64,000 nucleotides of DNA from Acipenser ruthenus (Eukaryota; Chordata; Actinopteri; Acipenseriformes; Acipenseridae): contig NC_081214.1 in assembly GCF_902713425.1 (NCBI RefSeq), positions 22,154,208 to 22,218,207 of the forward strand, written 5' to 3'. The notes under the pieces are model-generated. The model saw only the letters and a list, made by a program, of their open reading frames with translations, did no database searches and was not told the DNA's origin. The position numbers were made by a program, and so were the translations under genes. The number at the start of each line of letters is the position of its first letter. The stretch's first letter is position 1. Of the stretch, positions 32,051 through 45,000 are shown piece by piece.

Positions 32051-33417
32051 AGGAGCCGCACTACACCTGCAGAAGAAATTCAACGTGTGTTTACACTGTA
32101 TACCTTGAAAATAATAATTCTTCAGCACTTCCCTAAAATACTCTATCCAGTGTCAAAGGTGTCCGTATTTTTAATCACTTTAAAGTTCGCCGCGGCAAAG
32201 AATCAACAGTTTATGTATTTCTTTACATGCTATTTAGTTTTAGTTACTTTTCTGTACATTTCTGAATTGCTGTCTCCCGCACGCGGCAAACGCTGCTGAA
32301 TAACTTAAAAATCTGTTAATGATGCTAAAATTTACCTGCCGATAAATACTTCTTAAAGGCAGTGAGAAGTATGAGCCGGAGGATCAGCACACCCCTCACC
32401 CCTCAAGAGTCGGTCAACAGCCATAAATAAATAAGTGAGCGGCTGAACTGGGATTTTACAGTAAAACAGGATGTTCTGGATTCCAGGTCTGTATTTATTT
32501 ATTTTTCATCCACCAAGACCAAAGTGCCTATTCAACAATGGCACGGCTGAATATTTACTAATTGGGCAGGTCGTTTTTCATAGCTATCAGATCCCAAACA
32601 GGTATTTTCTTTAACAGCGATACATTTGAAGGTGTAGGGCACTTTTTATTGTATAATCTCATGTTAACAAATCAGCACTGATAAGAGCTCTAGGTTTGTT
32701 TTGAACCTGTCAGTCAGAATATTCCTTTTTTTCTTCCTTGTAAGTGGGTTGGTATCTATAAGTACATGATATTACACTCACATTTGTGACAGTGTAGACA
32801 CTTGTATTCATAGATAGAACAGGGAAATGAAATACTGCATTGAAAAAACAAATCACTTAATATATTAAAAGAAGATACTGAGTAAAGACAAAAGCTTTAT
32901 GAAACTGTTTATTGTTGTAAAATCAACTTACCTATGGAGAAAACAATGCACATATATTCACCAAGCAAATAAAATATATCAGGATTTATCATGCAGTGCA
33001 TGATTGAAACAGTAATATCTGCATCTTGGCTGGTACAAAACAAAGTTTATATATATATATATTTTTTTAGCTCAAAGAGCCAAATATATATATATATATA
33101 TACATACATACAATACAATACAATACCAAGCTTAGCCCAGTTATAGGTATCGTTCTCATACCGGCTTGTTACTTTGAGATAGGAGGCCTTATCCTTGTAC
33201 AACATCTACTTTGTGAAGTTAAATATGTCAAAATGTTCAAAGATACATGATAATGACAGCCCTTGATAGCATGCAGTCACACTGATGCAATTGTACTGTA
33301 AAAAGCTATTGTGTAAGGGGAGGGTTTGGGGCAGGAACAGTTTGTTCCAGTACATTTTCAATTGCTATTAACCTTTGTTTCCAAGACAAGTATATAAACA
33401 TGTGCCCATCACACCAC
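32051..33417. other. Intergenic stretch between SYTL4 and TRMT12
   Basis: No gene was seen. Short TA runs lie at about 33049-33062 and 33088-33104. TTTATT at 32908-32913 (AATAAA on the minus strand) is a possible TRMT12 polyadenylation signal about 505 nt after its stop. Confidence 0.5.
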
Positions 33418-36156
33418 TCAGGTGGGTCTGCACTCCAAATCCAACACAATGTGATCGACGTGGGGTGCGTAGGACTTGACATGTTCCATGTGTAGGACGT
33501 GTGTCCTCCACGGCTGTCCCTTGATCTCCAGGAGGAGTGCAGCTATACGGCACGCTGCAGCCTTCGACCATGCCTGCCATTCTGCTTTCACAGTTGTCCT
33601 CATGGAGTCTCTGCAGCGCAGCCCCGGAGCAGACTCTCTACTGTCTGCAGCGTCCGAGTCACATGCCGCCTTCCCTGCAGGGCTGCTGGGGTCACATACC
33701 GCTTGGAGGCAAAGATTCTGTAAGAGAAGCGCCGGGTCAGGTTTCTGCGGGTGAGAGGAGACGTTCTGATGGATGTGGAGGACACCGCCTGTCTCACACT
33801 TTAATAGACGACACGCTGTGGGCCAGCCCTCCTCTGAACTAGGGATCAATCCCAAATTCACCCTGTCAGCAACATCACACAGGGAGAGCTGAAAAACCAA
33901 TACAGGGATTAGTTAGTACACTCTGTTCTTAATCGTACTAAAGGTTACAAAGTTGTTTTTAAACTATACTGCACGGTATTTGCCCAGGAAGTATTGCAAA
34001 CAATCCTTTCCGTATTCATTTATTTCAGCTGCAATGTGAGGTGAAAGATAATCCCATCAAAATCCATCCATTAGTGCAGAGTGGTTGAAGCCAAAGCCTA
34101 ACAATGGTTTACTTTGACCCCACCAGAGACAGCCTTCGATGCCACAGGACCCTAATGTGCAGATGTAGTAAGAGGCTGTGACCCCCATACCTGCCGGTTG
34201 TCTCCTTGGTGGACCTGGCAGCGCTGGGCAGCTCCATTGAGTTCCAGGTTTCTCCGCAATGCATTGACCGCATGGGGATTCCACTCGCAAGCGTGGACAA
34301 AGGAAGCACCAGCATGCACCAGATAAGGCAGGGTGAAGTACCCAATACCTGTGGAAACAGCACTCACCGTGCAACTTAAAAGCACTTTTGTTACATGGCG
34401 TCCATATCGTAAACCTTTTAACATATTTAGATATTTGGATCAGGATATATAACGGCAAGGACAGATACCTGCATACAAATCGACCACTGTCTCCCCGCTG
34501 CAGTTAAAAGAGGCGATCCTCAGCTTCTCAGTGATGTTTCCCGATGAGAACATGCACTTTGTCACATCAAATTCGTACCTGAAATATAGACAGTAAAATA
34601 CGAGTCTGTGAGAATGCTCTAGTTTTTTTTTTTCTTTCTTCCCAATACTATGTCTGACATTCTCGTACCTGATCCCATTGTCCACATGCTGCACCCAGCC
34701 GTCCTGCCCCTGTAGCAGAGTGACGGTGGGAGTTCTGAATCTGTCTGTAGAGACTCGCCCCATTCTAGCCACCCTTTTCACCCCCAGGGTTGACGCTACT
34801 GTCTCCCATAACTCAGGCTCTGAAAAAAAATCCAAAACAGATGAGCGTTGTGTCTGCTAGGCTGTGGTGCAATGGGAGTCTCTTTCCATCCCTGTGGACA
34901 TTTGCTCATGCCAGCTTACCCAGTATCTTCCAGACTGGCTGCCTGAAGGTGGCCTCTCCCAGAATGGCCAGATCTCCATGTCGTTTCCAGCTCTGGGGCA
35001 GGTCACGACCCAGCTCCTCGCTCCACACCTCCCCTCTGAGCTCCACCAAGCCCCGCAGAGCCTCCTCAAGCTGCTGCTGAGACGATCTCACGCTTGACTT
35101 CTTTGAGGGAACAGGGCTCTGACACAGAACAAAATGAGGTCAGACAACACTGAAACACTCAGAGTCATGATTTACACTGCAGCTCAATGCTATCATCAGA
35201 GCAGGAATCCCCAATGGTTTCTTACACAGTTTCAGCTCAGTCCAGATTGCTAGCAGGGGATGAATAGTGTGCAAATATGGAAACAGCATATACAATGCTA
35301 AACTGTATTTACTTTAGGTGTCTTCTGACAAAAGGCAAACGTGGCATGTATTAAATAGTTAATAGTAATAACAACACTAACTGTATAACAGGTGTCAACT
35401 CCAGTGCTCCAGGCACACGCACAGGCACCATATTTCATTGCTCTGCTCTGCTCTTTTCCACAAGAGCATTGCAAAATAACCAATACTACATGACCCTGTA
35501 CGTTCTGAAAAATACAGGCTGTATACCAATGGTAAAGTGCTATAGTATCCCTACGTCTGGATGAAGTTCCTAGTACCACTATACCTGGATGTGTGTAATG
35601 GTGCAGGTGCTCCCAGGGGCCACACTGTGCTGCAGGACCCCGAGGGTTAACTCTGGCACTCTGGCAGACAGAACAGGCAATGCCACTGTGGCATCAGCCA
35701 GCTTCTGCAGCCGGAACCTCGTGTCAAGTATCCCCTTCTCTTCCAAATGCTTTCTGTATGGAAAAGACAAGTCACTCTGTTAACATACATTATCCAAAGG
35801 ATCACAAGCCCCAATCAGCACGACTTGAAGCGTGATTCTGATATGACCAGTCCGTTTTTATTGCGCTGAAGATCGTGTCTGTTTTTAATTTGTCACATGC
35901 AGATAACGGTATTTCAAATACGCATCTCCACAATTAAAAGCGGCTGTTGACTCTGGTACATAATTACATCCTCTGCTGTGTATACTGTATCGGGTTCACT
36001 CAATGTTTTTCACAACAAAAGGCGCCAACGCTTAGAAGTAGTACGAAATAGACGTAAAAAGTTTAAAAAGCAGGGCACAGTATTGAATCCTCACCTGCAG
36101 AGCTGTGCGTACCGCAGTTGTGTCGCTATTGCCGGAATACTGTCGTCCCGTCGCAT
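33418..36156 (-). CDS. TRMT12: tRNA wybutosine-synthesizing protein 2, 7 exons
   Basis: TYW2 transfers the 3-amino-3-carboxypropyl group of S-adenosylmethionine to the tricyclic base yW-86 at position 37 of tRNA-Phe, a step of wybutosine synthesis in the cytosol. Exons on the minus strand are 36156-36095, 35753-35585, 35118-34920, 34819-34669, 34578-34469, 34348-34191 and 33888-33418, giving 439 aa (human 448). Phases are continuous and introns are GT-AG. The SAM-binding motif DLYAGIGYFTLPYLVHAG crosses the exon 5/6 junction, followed by ACEWNPHAV and GDNR. The C-terminus KSYAPHVDHIVLDLEC matches human. The N-terminus is shorter than human; the chosen ATG is the only methionine before PAIATQLRYAQLC, and no in-frame ATG was seen just upstream. 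Human TRMT12 is, as I recall, a single-exon gene, so the seven exons here are notable. Confidence 0.93.
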
Positions 36157-37104
36157 TTCAAAATCAACTAGGCAGGGGAAAAGATGATATGTTTTGGGGT
36201 TGTTGTATAGATCAATATACACAACATCTAGACCTCACAGCCATATTTAACTGTTAAAACGAAGCACAGATAACCAATGTAAATCGGCGTCTTGGTGTTA
36301 GGATTTTAAGTACTAAATAAATATCCTTTCGACATGCAGCATTCTACCCTCGGTACAGCGGATCTATTTGTTTTCTGGTCTTCAACGTAAATCTTTTTTG
36401 TTTCCTCTACGGAAGAATAAAGATGCCGTGCCTATTTCAACAGCTGAACTTTATTGACAAGAATAGCTGTCGAATTTCCCTGGTCAGCATTGACGGACTT
36501 TACAACGTCATAGCATGCAAATTGATAGGCAAATAACTCACATTTCCCAGCCAAGATAAAAAAAAAAAAAAATAATCAAGTTAAACATTAAACGTAAATT
36601 AAAATATAATTGAACGCAGAATGGTCGTGTTTAGTTAAACTGAAGGGCATGAGTGTAGTGGTTTTTGTTATTGTTATAATTGATAGATGTCATATTTCAA
36701 TTGATAGTAGTACTTTGTACAAGGTAAGTTACCCATACAACAGAAATAGAGAATTGTTATGGAAGAACTACACCAGCTAGACACCAGGTGGCAGTCGTTT
36801 CTGTCTCATTGCACGCTGTCGCTCAGTGCAGACATGCTGGTGCTGAGTAAATATTATCTGAACAATAAAATATCCATTCAGCCTTCTCTCGGATTTTCAA
36901 CATTTGCATAGGATGACCAGCTTTCAAAATCTATACAAAAACACCACACAGCCTGATCTGATCATCGCTGTGCATTTCAAGAACTTGATTCTGTTTAGAG
37001 CTGCATTTCTTATGAAAGGGGCCTGCAATAAAAGCAGGTGGTCAGTCTGATCCCCTTTAAGGTGTGTGAGCTCTGATTCTAATTGTGTTGTTGACATGCT
37101 AGGA

Positions 37105-37240
37105 CAGGGATGGAAGTAAGACTCCTTACTGCACAGTTTCACCCATGCCAGGTTATGAGCTTGATTAGCCACAGTGTATAGGTAACAAGCTCAGGAATGG
37201 ATCAGACTGCTATGCACTGGGAGTTTTATTTCCATTCCTG
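37105..37240. mobile_element. Palindromic MITE, copy 2
   Basis: It starts CAGGGATGGAAGTAAGACTC and ends TTTCCATTCCTG, with the inner GCACAGTTTCACCC and ACTGCTATGC arms of the family. The flanks are TAGGA and TAGGG, a 4 of 5 match. It lies between TRMT12 and ZDHHC9. Confidence 0.7.
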
Positions 37241-37659
37241 TAGGGCATTTGGTAACTAACATGTATAGCACAAAGGACAGACCTCCCCATTGGAATGAAC
37301 ACTTTTGAATCACTGAATACAGTTCATGTAACATCTTGTTCACAGGGCTGTCATTTCTGACTAATTTACACCATGTGAATAGATAAAGGTACATTGTATG
37401 CACAATTTGGAGTTTTTAAGAGCAAGATACAACATACAATGACTTCAGTTCTAATAAGAGCAAATACAAAACACAGTACGATTTGATATCAGGGCAGTTC
37501 AAGAGCAGATAACAGTGCTGATAGTTACATTAGGGTTAGATACGAGTGCAGGTGAAATACAAAATACTCCAGATTGAGTTAAGTGCAGGATTAAATACAG
37601 TAAAATAGTTAGCAGATAAGTTAAAGTGCATTAAAGGCAGAGTGCTATATAGTCCAGAA

Positions 37660-37870
37660 GGGAAGAGTTGAGTTTTACAGGTGTTGTCTGAAGAGGTGTG
37701 TCTTGAGGAGGCGCCGGAAGGTGGTCAGGGACTGGGCAGTCCTGACATCCGTAAGAAGGTCGTTCCACCACTGCGGGGCGAGGGTGGAGAAGGAGCGGGC
37801 TCTGGAGGCAGGGGAGCGTAGAGGAGGTACAGCCAGTCTTCTAGTGCAGGCGGAGCGGAGAGGCTTAAAA
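37660..37870 (+). repeat. GC-rich interspersed repeat, family unknown
   Basis: A GC-rich block in AT-rich surroundings that includes GGAGGCGCCGGAAGGTGGTC and GTCGTTCCACCACTGCGG. I recall similar blocks as dispersed repeats in fish genomes but cannot name the family. The open frame at 37703-38092 runs through it and is probably not a host gene. Confidence 0.4.
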
Positions 37871-39204
37871 ATGTCCCCAACGACTAGCTGTTTGAAAAGT
37901 TGCTATAGAATATTACCAGGAGGTTTTATAGTGTTACATGAGCTTCAGCAACATTCTTTTTCCAATACAGCTGATCAAGTGATTGAAGTTGAAAGGCAAT
38001 TCGCTGTTAATTCCAAACTGTCAGTCACGCATTCTGAGATGTTAACAAGTTGTGAGAATGTGTCCTATTTACATATGGTGCCTTGTCAGTGAAAATGACA
38101 ACATTTGTTTAAATGGTAACTGGAAGTATCAGCACTTTACACCCCTTTGGAGAGTAAATGAAAAATCTGTAGCTGTTCAATTGATCTAACAGTGGCAGGT
38201 CTTAACACCAAAGAAAGAGACTAGCACTGTGAGAGGTATTTGTCACTGGACAGTGTAATGATTTCAGTTCTGCTGAGATCAGACACACTTTAGATCAATT
38301 GCATACACCCCCATGAGAATATCCTCAAATTAATCCAGCATGCATTGAGCCGCCTTCTACGGAACCTGCTTGCAAATGGATAACATTAAACAAAAGGTCC
38401 GGACAAATCAATTACAGTGATGTGTTTAAAACTTTGCTGCTCCCCCCACCCACTGCTCAAGATAGAACCAAGCCTAAATCAATGAGACCCACTTAGCCAG
38501 AACAGGAACGCTGTTTGCTCTGCTGAATCCCTGCCAATAGCTGCTTGGAAAAGTATGAACTTGCGTAGATCCCTGTCTCTTTCTCCCCAGTGTGAGAAAA
38601 ATAATAAACAGCAGAGCACTGCAGCGCATTCTCAGACATTAGCATTTAGCTTGAATTCAGTGGTTTATTTTAAAAAGCAATCGCACACATCAAATGGCCG
38701 ATGCTTCAAATACCTCTGTGTGTTTCGGTTGATATGAAGGCTTATTTGGTAATAATGGTCAGGGTTTCACTTTTCTAAAGGCACGGTTCATGCTGCTCTC
38801 CATGGTGACTGGGAGAAAGGGAAGTATGTCATCTCCTTCATGGAGACTGTGCCAAGTTGGCATTTCAGACACTGTCTGGGAATGGTTTGACTCTTACTGT
38901 ATCTATTGATTATAAGTGACATCCCCATCGGACCCTATTAGTGGCATCTGCACTTCTAATTTCGCTGAGAGTGAAGATCTGCACTCAATGACAAAGCATT
39001 CAAAGTGTTCGATGGCTGCATCTAATCAGGATGAAAATGTACTTTCTCTTGCCTCTGTATGACAGACCCGCCACCCTGACACAGCAAAGAGGGAGCGAGG
39101 AGAAATACACGCTCAGCTTGATTACAGGTAGCCACCAAACACTCATGCAAGCACGTTTGATTTCACTGGGCCAATGCACCTCCGAACCCGGCGATGGGTA
39201 GTAT

Positions 39205-39600
39205 GAGGTTCTGCAGGGCTCTGTCCTCGCTCCCTTGCTCTTCAGCGCGTACATGCTATCTCTTGGGACGATCATTAGCAGGTATAATCACTGATACGCT
39301 ACCCATTTTTCTTTTAAAGCAGATGGTGGTCTCCAAGCTGTCACAGTGTCTTAGTGAGATTAATTCATGGGTGAGTGCAAATTGACTAAAAATAAATCCA
39401 AGAAAGACTGAGGGGCTGTGTTGGAGGGCTCAGTATCATTTAGCACAGTCTTCCTCAGGGAAGATTTCTTTTGATGGTCATCTTTTTACCTATCCCACAA
39501 CTGGGGATTGATATAGACCCTAACTATATTAGCTCTGTTATCTTATCCTTAAAGGAGAAATCTAAGGCCATATTAACTATTACAAAATAGCTTAATAATT
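39205..39600 (+). mobile_element. Fragment of a LINE-2 (L2) reverse transcriptase
   Basis: Translation gives VLQGSVLAPLLFSAYMLSLG, the conserved RT block that L2-type elements read as VPQGSVLGPLLFSIYMLPLG, followed by TIISRYN. Further on come WVSAN, an in-frame stop and LKINPRKTE (family: WMSANFLKLNPDKTE). The YADD box is no longer recognisable and frames are broken, so this is an old fragment. Confidence 0.7.
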
Positions 39601-40407
39601 GATAGCTATATTTAAATGATCTTCCTTTGTTAATAGTAACTCATTCAGCTCCACACCTCACCACAAGGTCTGCGGGGTTGCTACAGGCTAGTATATTGCC
39701 ATTTTGTTTTCACTATTTGCAGGTCTCATGTCCCATGGGTTTTAAACACAGCTTCTGGTTCAGAAATAACTTGATACCCTTTCCTTGCCCCTGTTGCCTT
39801 TCCTCAACCTCTAACCTCACAGAAAATGAAAAGGACAGTATCACGACATCACAGAGGGACACACAGACATACATGCAGATACTGACCACCTTGATAATCG
39901 CCCTGTATTTTCCTTTTGATAGTATGAGCAGCTTGACTGACTGCATGTCTGACAGGGGTGCTATAGCACAGAAATAATGAACCTGCAGTTTTATGGTCGA
40001 ACCTTGGCAAGCTCTGACAAGCCATAAATAAGCCGAGGCCGTCCACAGCAGATTTAAATAGATACGATCCCTTATGGAAATGCATAGTAGCCAGGTCTCT
40101 GCTGGTTTGTGAGTCCTTTCTCAGTGTTTCCGCTGGGGGTGAAGGGGAGAATATCTGCTTTTTTTTCCTCCAGTGTAAATCTTAGAGGCAGGCGATGGTT
40201 TAGATATTAATCAGATGTCTGTGGTACTTTCCCCACAGCCCATGAGGCCTAAATAGAATATTGCCAAGGGCAATACAGAGCATTATTACAGACTCACTCT
40301 ATACTTCTGCCTAGAGTAATGTGCAAATTGAGAATAATATAAACCACAGGCGTTGCGGCAGGGAGCGCTAAAACTACATACTGTAAGATTCGGGTATATC
40401 TATATAT

Positions 40408-40410
<3 letters not shown>

Positions 40411-40476
<66 letters not shown>
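40411..40476. repeat. (AT)n microsatellite
   Basis: About 33 AT units, self-complementary and probably length-variable. It lies about 115 nt before a V-SINE copy. Confidence 0.95.
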
Positions 40477-40480
<4 letters not shown>

Positions 40481-40591
40481 AGTGTTGTTCTGCTTTCTAA
40501 TCTTTTAAATTATATTTCTACAATTCTTTATAAAATAATTACACACACACACACACACAGATATATTTATTTATTTATTTTACCCTGTTCA

Positions 40592-40862
40592 ATGGAGTAG
40601 TGGTTAGGGCTCTGGACTCTTGACTGGAGGGTTGTGGGTTCAATCCCCGGTCGGGGATACTGCTGTTGTACCCTTGAGCAAGGTACTTTACCTAGATTGC
40701 TCCAGTAAAAACCCAACTGTATAAATGGGTAATTGTATGTAAAAATAATGTGATATCTGTATACTGTGAAATAATGTATAATGTGATATGTTGTAACAAT
40801 TGTAAGTCGCCCTGGATAAGGGCGTCTGCTAAGAAATAAATAATAATAATAATAATAATAAT
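40592..40862 (+). mobile_element. V-SINE-type tRNA-derived SINE, copy A
   Basis: The tRNA-like head has an A box (TAGTGGTTAGGGCTCTGG) and a B box (GGGTTCAATCCC). The body contains CCCTTGAGCAAGGTACTTTA and the 3' core TAAGTCGCCCTGGATAAG, then GGCGTCTGCTAAG and an (ATA)n end. It differs from the copy at 48139 at only about seven sites over roughly 245 bases. Confidence 0.85.
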
Positions 40863-42083
40863 GTACATGAATAGGTGTTATATATTGTTTTACAGTATTA
40901 TATAACAATACAATACTACAGATTTCTTATTGTTATTGTTATTAGCAGTATTGTTATTGGTATCGTTGCTGTTGTTTTGTATGGCGTGTGTTGCCCATGT
41001 CCCTTGTGATAAGAGTTTATAGAAATGTTAACCATGTCTATTGTTCATTGCTGTCGTTTCTTTTCAGTGCAGTGATTGCAGGGTGTGCTGCGCCTTTAAA
41101 GAAGGGCTCTTTGACTCCTAGGCGTGTTTTCTTGCCATTGATGAAGCGCACTCACGGAGCTTGCGGGGAGAGTCACAAGGAAGAGTGGGGAAAGAAATCA
41201 GGCTAACGCTCGCCGTGTCCAGAAATCATCCTCACTTAGCACGACAGTCACACCTCAAACAAGAAGATCATTACAAAATAATAAAAAAAAGAAAAGAAAC
41301 ACGCATATATCTTAATCCTCGCGATTGAGAAAGGTGAAAGGAAGACGCGTCGGCATGAGAAAAAATCAATTGCAAAACGAACTGAATGCATTCCCGGGGA
41401 CCTCCATGTGAAGACAGAAGAATTGTGTTTTTTTTCTTGAATAGGTGAAAAATCTGAATTTGCTGCGCAAGGACTGGATGTTATCGAGATTTTAATAAGG
41501 GGATGTGTACAGCAAGTGTGGATTGTGGAAAAAACAAAAGACCACTCGGGTTGGAAAAAATGGATTTCTCTGAATAAACGTGTTTCCTAAAATGATATGA
41601 TCCGAATTAAATGGTGGAATTTCGAAAATATATCGAAACATTTACCACAGGATTAAACCTGATTTAAAAAGATACAGATGCATGTATTTTAAGTAACAAC
41701 TAAAATATTCTAAAGGGTAAAAAAATAAATAAATAAATAAAATAATATGCAACCATAAAGCCAAGGATTGTGAAAGACCAGAGCAGCGTGAATAATCTGT
41801 TTACCAGCAGTGCTCCGGTGGAAGGAAATATATATATCTGTATATTTAAAGAAGACATTGCAGAAGGATTATTGTTTGTTTGTTTGTTTAAATATGAAAA
41901 AACAATATATGATTTGGCTGTTGAGGTGACAGACAAGTGGAATGTGAAACCCTGGCGGTGGGACAAGCACAGTACAGTCGTGGTAGAAAACTAAAGGAAC
42001 ATTTGACGTGACTCAAATACATTTAAAATACTTTAATAAAAAAGGGGGAAAAAGAAACAAACAATTCACACAAAGGCAAGAAA

Positions 42084-45000
42084 ATGTCAGCCATAATGGT
42101 ATCTAAGAAGGTGTTACGAAAATGGGAAAAGCTCCCTGGGAAAAACACATTTTGCTGTGACGGGAGGGTCATGATGGCACGGCAGAAAGGCGTGTTTTAT
42201 CTAACCTTGTTTCTCATTGTCGGGACCTGCGCGCTGTTCTTCGCATTCGAGTAAGTAGAATCGAATTTTATTCAACTAAGCCACTGTATTTAATACTTAA
42301 TTAAAAAAAAGCGTGATAGCGTTGTGTGGTGAGGGGCGTCACCCCTGGCAACGCTAATTTGATGTATGACAGGTACTGATTGATCTCTTTCTTTGTCTAT
42401 GGTAATGCATGTATTTTTTATATCTTTTAGCATAGCTCCTGTACATGCGGTATGTATGACGTTGCTGTTGCGAACACATAATATAAACCACCCTGTGACG
42501 CCACAGTTTAAGACGTTGTGCAACAGTTTTGTCAAACAAAAAACAAAATACTACCTATCTGGAAAACGCTGTATAATCACCCTTTTCCATCTATTCAGGA
42601 AGTTCCCATTGAAGCCAGATTTAGCTTTGCCAGATTTGGCATTGCATTTGTTTATAAGTCTAGTTAGCGCGTTTCTTGTTCGTCAGTGTGTTTTAATTTG
42701 GTTTCACCGTAAGGAATTGATAACGTGTCTGTGGTATACACCCTTTGTGATATGTCACTCCACTTCCCCTAGGCATTTACATACAATTCAAACAGCAGGG
42801 TGTGGAGAGTTTAGCACTTTTGTCTAAAATGAGGGTTTTGTAAAGCATTCTGCAGAGCTCTGCTGTGGGTATAAACACATTTCAAGCAGATTTAGTGCTA
42901 TGTTGATTAATTGCTTTGCAGCAGGATAATGTAAGACCAGATGGGTCAAAGGTCATGGATATGGAGGTACTATATGTGTTCATTGGCTACCAGGCGACAG
43001 CAGGGATGGAAATAAAGACTCCCATTGTTTAGCAGTTTGTTTCGCTCCTGGTTTCAGTATGGGTTTAGTAATGCACACCTGAACTTGCTATCTATAAACT
43101 GTGACAAATCAAGTCTGTAATAAAACCTTGAATGGGTGAAACTGCTATGCAATAGGAGTCTTATTTCCATCCCTGGATAGTTGGGTATATGTTTTGTGTA
43201 TTAGAAACAGCGAATCTGCCTCCTTTACTGGAACAAATGGATAGCCCCAGTGTAGGAGACTCTGGGGACAAAGGTAGTATCAGCCAGTCCCTTCATTCGG
43301 GCTCATAGCCCAGGGTACAGTGCATTAGAATCCTCTCTATGTGGAACACAGCGCTAACAGTCTCACAGGGGCTGGTGATCAAAGAATTCATTGTTATTTT
43401 GGGGATGAGTTTAATTAGTGCTCTTGGAAGCTGCCACGCTGACATCAGTAGAGACTGAAGTCCCTTGCAGCTGTAGCAGGATTTACCTTGGGGCTCTGTC
43501 TAATTGCCTCAGCCCTGCCCCTCGGAAAGCTGTCCTTTGTGGCTCCAGTGCAGTTGATGCATCATGTCCATTAACTCAGTGGCCAATCAGGGACTACTTG
43601 TACAGTAATGACAGCTTTCTGGTAGATTGCACAGTAAATGAAGAGCCGCACTGCTGTCTGGTTTTTAGGTCTGCAGTGCTTTACTGGACCATGTCTTCAA
43701 ACCAGTGGAATTCCCTTTCTAACAGAGAGAGAGTTTGTATGATGTTTGCAATCGTTCTGTATGATGTTTGCAATTGTTCTATCTGAATGTTTCTCAGCTA
43801 TTGCCGGCAGTGAGGCTTCCTGAATGGTGATGATAGGTTAGGTTTAGAATTTACATGTAGAGACAGACAGGGAGTAGTTAGGGTTGGCAGATTTGTAAGG
43901 GAACTGTAAAAGAGCAATTAAAATGACATCTGCTTACTCGTTATCACGTGCATGGAGGTTTGGGATAACTAAATGTCAAGCAGTGTTAAGATTGGCTTGG
44001 TGATTTAACTCATGCCTTGTTGTAAATTGCTTTACTCTGGTTTACACGGTCCAGTCTCTATCTGTGTGAAAGCCTTGGGTGTTTTAAACAACTAACACCT
44101 TCTAAAATGAGTGCTAGATGACTGAAATGCAGTTTGTCATCAAGGAGGGTAAAACCACATTGAGGTCCCTCTTTATGCACCTCTAATTGAGCTGATTTGC
44201 ATGAAGTCCCAACTGGCAGCCGCGTTTGGAATAAACAAATTGGGATTGCAAGGGATTTCATTTTCCCCCTCTGAATTGGATGGGAGCCTTCGAACCGGAG
44301 AAAAGAAGACGTCAACAGCGGCTGCAAATTAAATGAGCAAAGTTTCTGGGGAAGGCTGAATTTGTCCAGTAGTAGCTGAGCACAGATGTTGACAGATGTG
44401 AAAGTTAAAGTAGTGCAGATTCCATGTGAAGGGATCTGCTGATCTGAGATTTGCAGATGAACTTCCGTAAGGCTCGGGATATAACATTAAAAAGCAGCAC
44501 CAAATGGAAACGATACAAATATGAATAGAGGCTTCTAGTCTTTACCTTGGCATAGGCGTGTGATTCTATAACTGCTCCAGTACGGTTCAGAAACTACATG
44601 TAGCTGCCAACATGTATTCTTAGAGGGTGGTTGCAATTGGAGTTTTCCTATTCACTCCACATACACTCTACAAATGCAATTAGCTTATCTAACATTTATA
44701 TCTTTTTTTTGTTGTTGTAAGGATTGCTTGAGAGATGGGGCCTCGGTACCCTTTCATACTGGCTTCTTTCAGCCTGTGTCGTATGATCACAGGTTCTTAC
44801 CCCCTCTCTGGCTGCCTTTAAAGATTTTGAACTGTTTCTTCAATGAACACATCCTTTGTTCCGCATTTCCCTAGCAGCGAAGCGGTTAACAGAGAAGCAG
44901 CCGAGTCCTGGAAGTTGCACGGCGAAGGGCAGTGTGTCACCCTGTCTCCCCGAGGAAATGATTTTTAAATCAGGTTGCGGCAATCTGCAAGCAGAGCGTG

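Larger units (their letters stand above)
36157..42083. other. Divergent intergenic region between TRMT12 and ZDHHC9
   Basis: This 5.9-kb stretch separates two head-to-head genes. The TRMT12 promoter should lie just above 36156. The ZDHHC9 leader probably covers much of 41.1-42.08 kb; a non-coding first exon cannot be placed. A MITE, a GC-rich interspersed repeat, a LINE-2 fragment, an (AT)n tract and a V-SINE fill the middle. No further gene was recognised. Confidence 0.55.

Noticed and set aside
33476-33842. Overlapping plus-strand open frames
   Set aside because: They are antisense shadows of the last TRMT12 exon, whose minus-strand frame matches TYW2 throughout.
40408-40480. Possible replication or matrix-attachment signal in the (AT)n tract
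   Set aside because: It is a plain dinucleotide microsatellite, and nothing else supports a function.
42393-42827. Open frame of 144 codons in ZDHHC9 intron 1
   Set aside because: It starts shortly after a verified donor site, has no domain and no codon pattern like the neighbouring exons.
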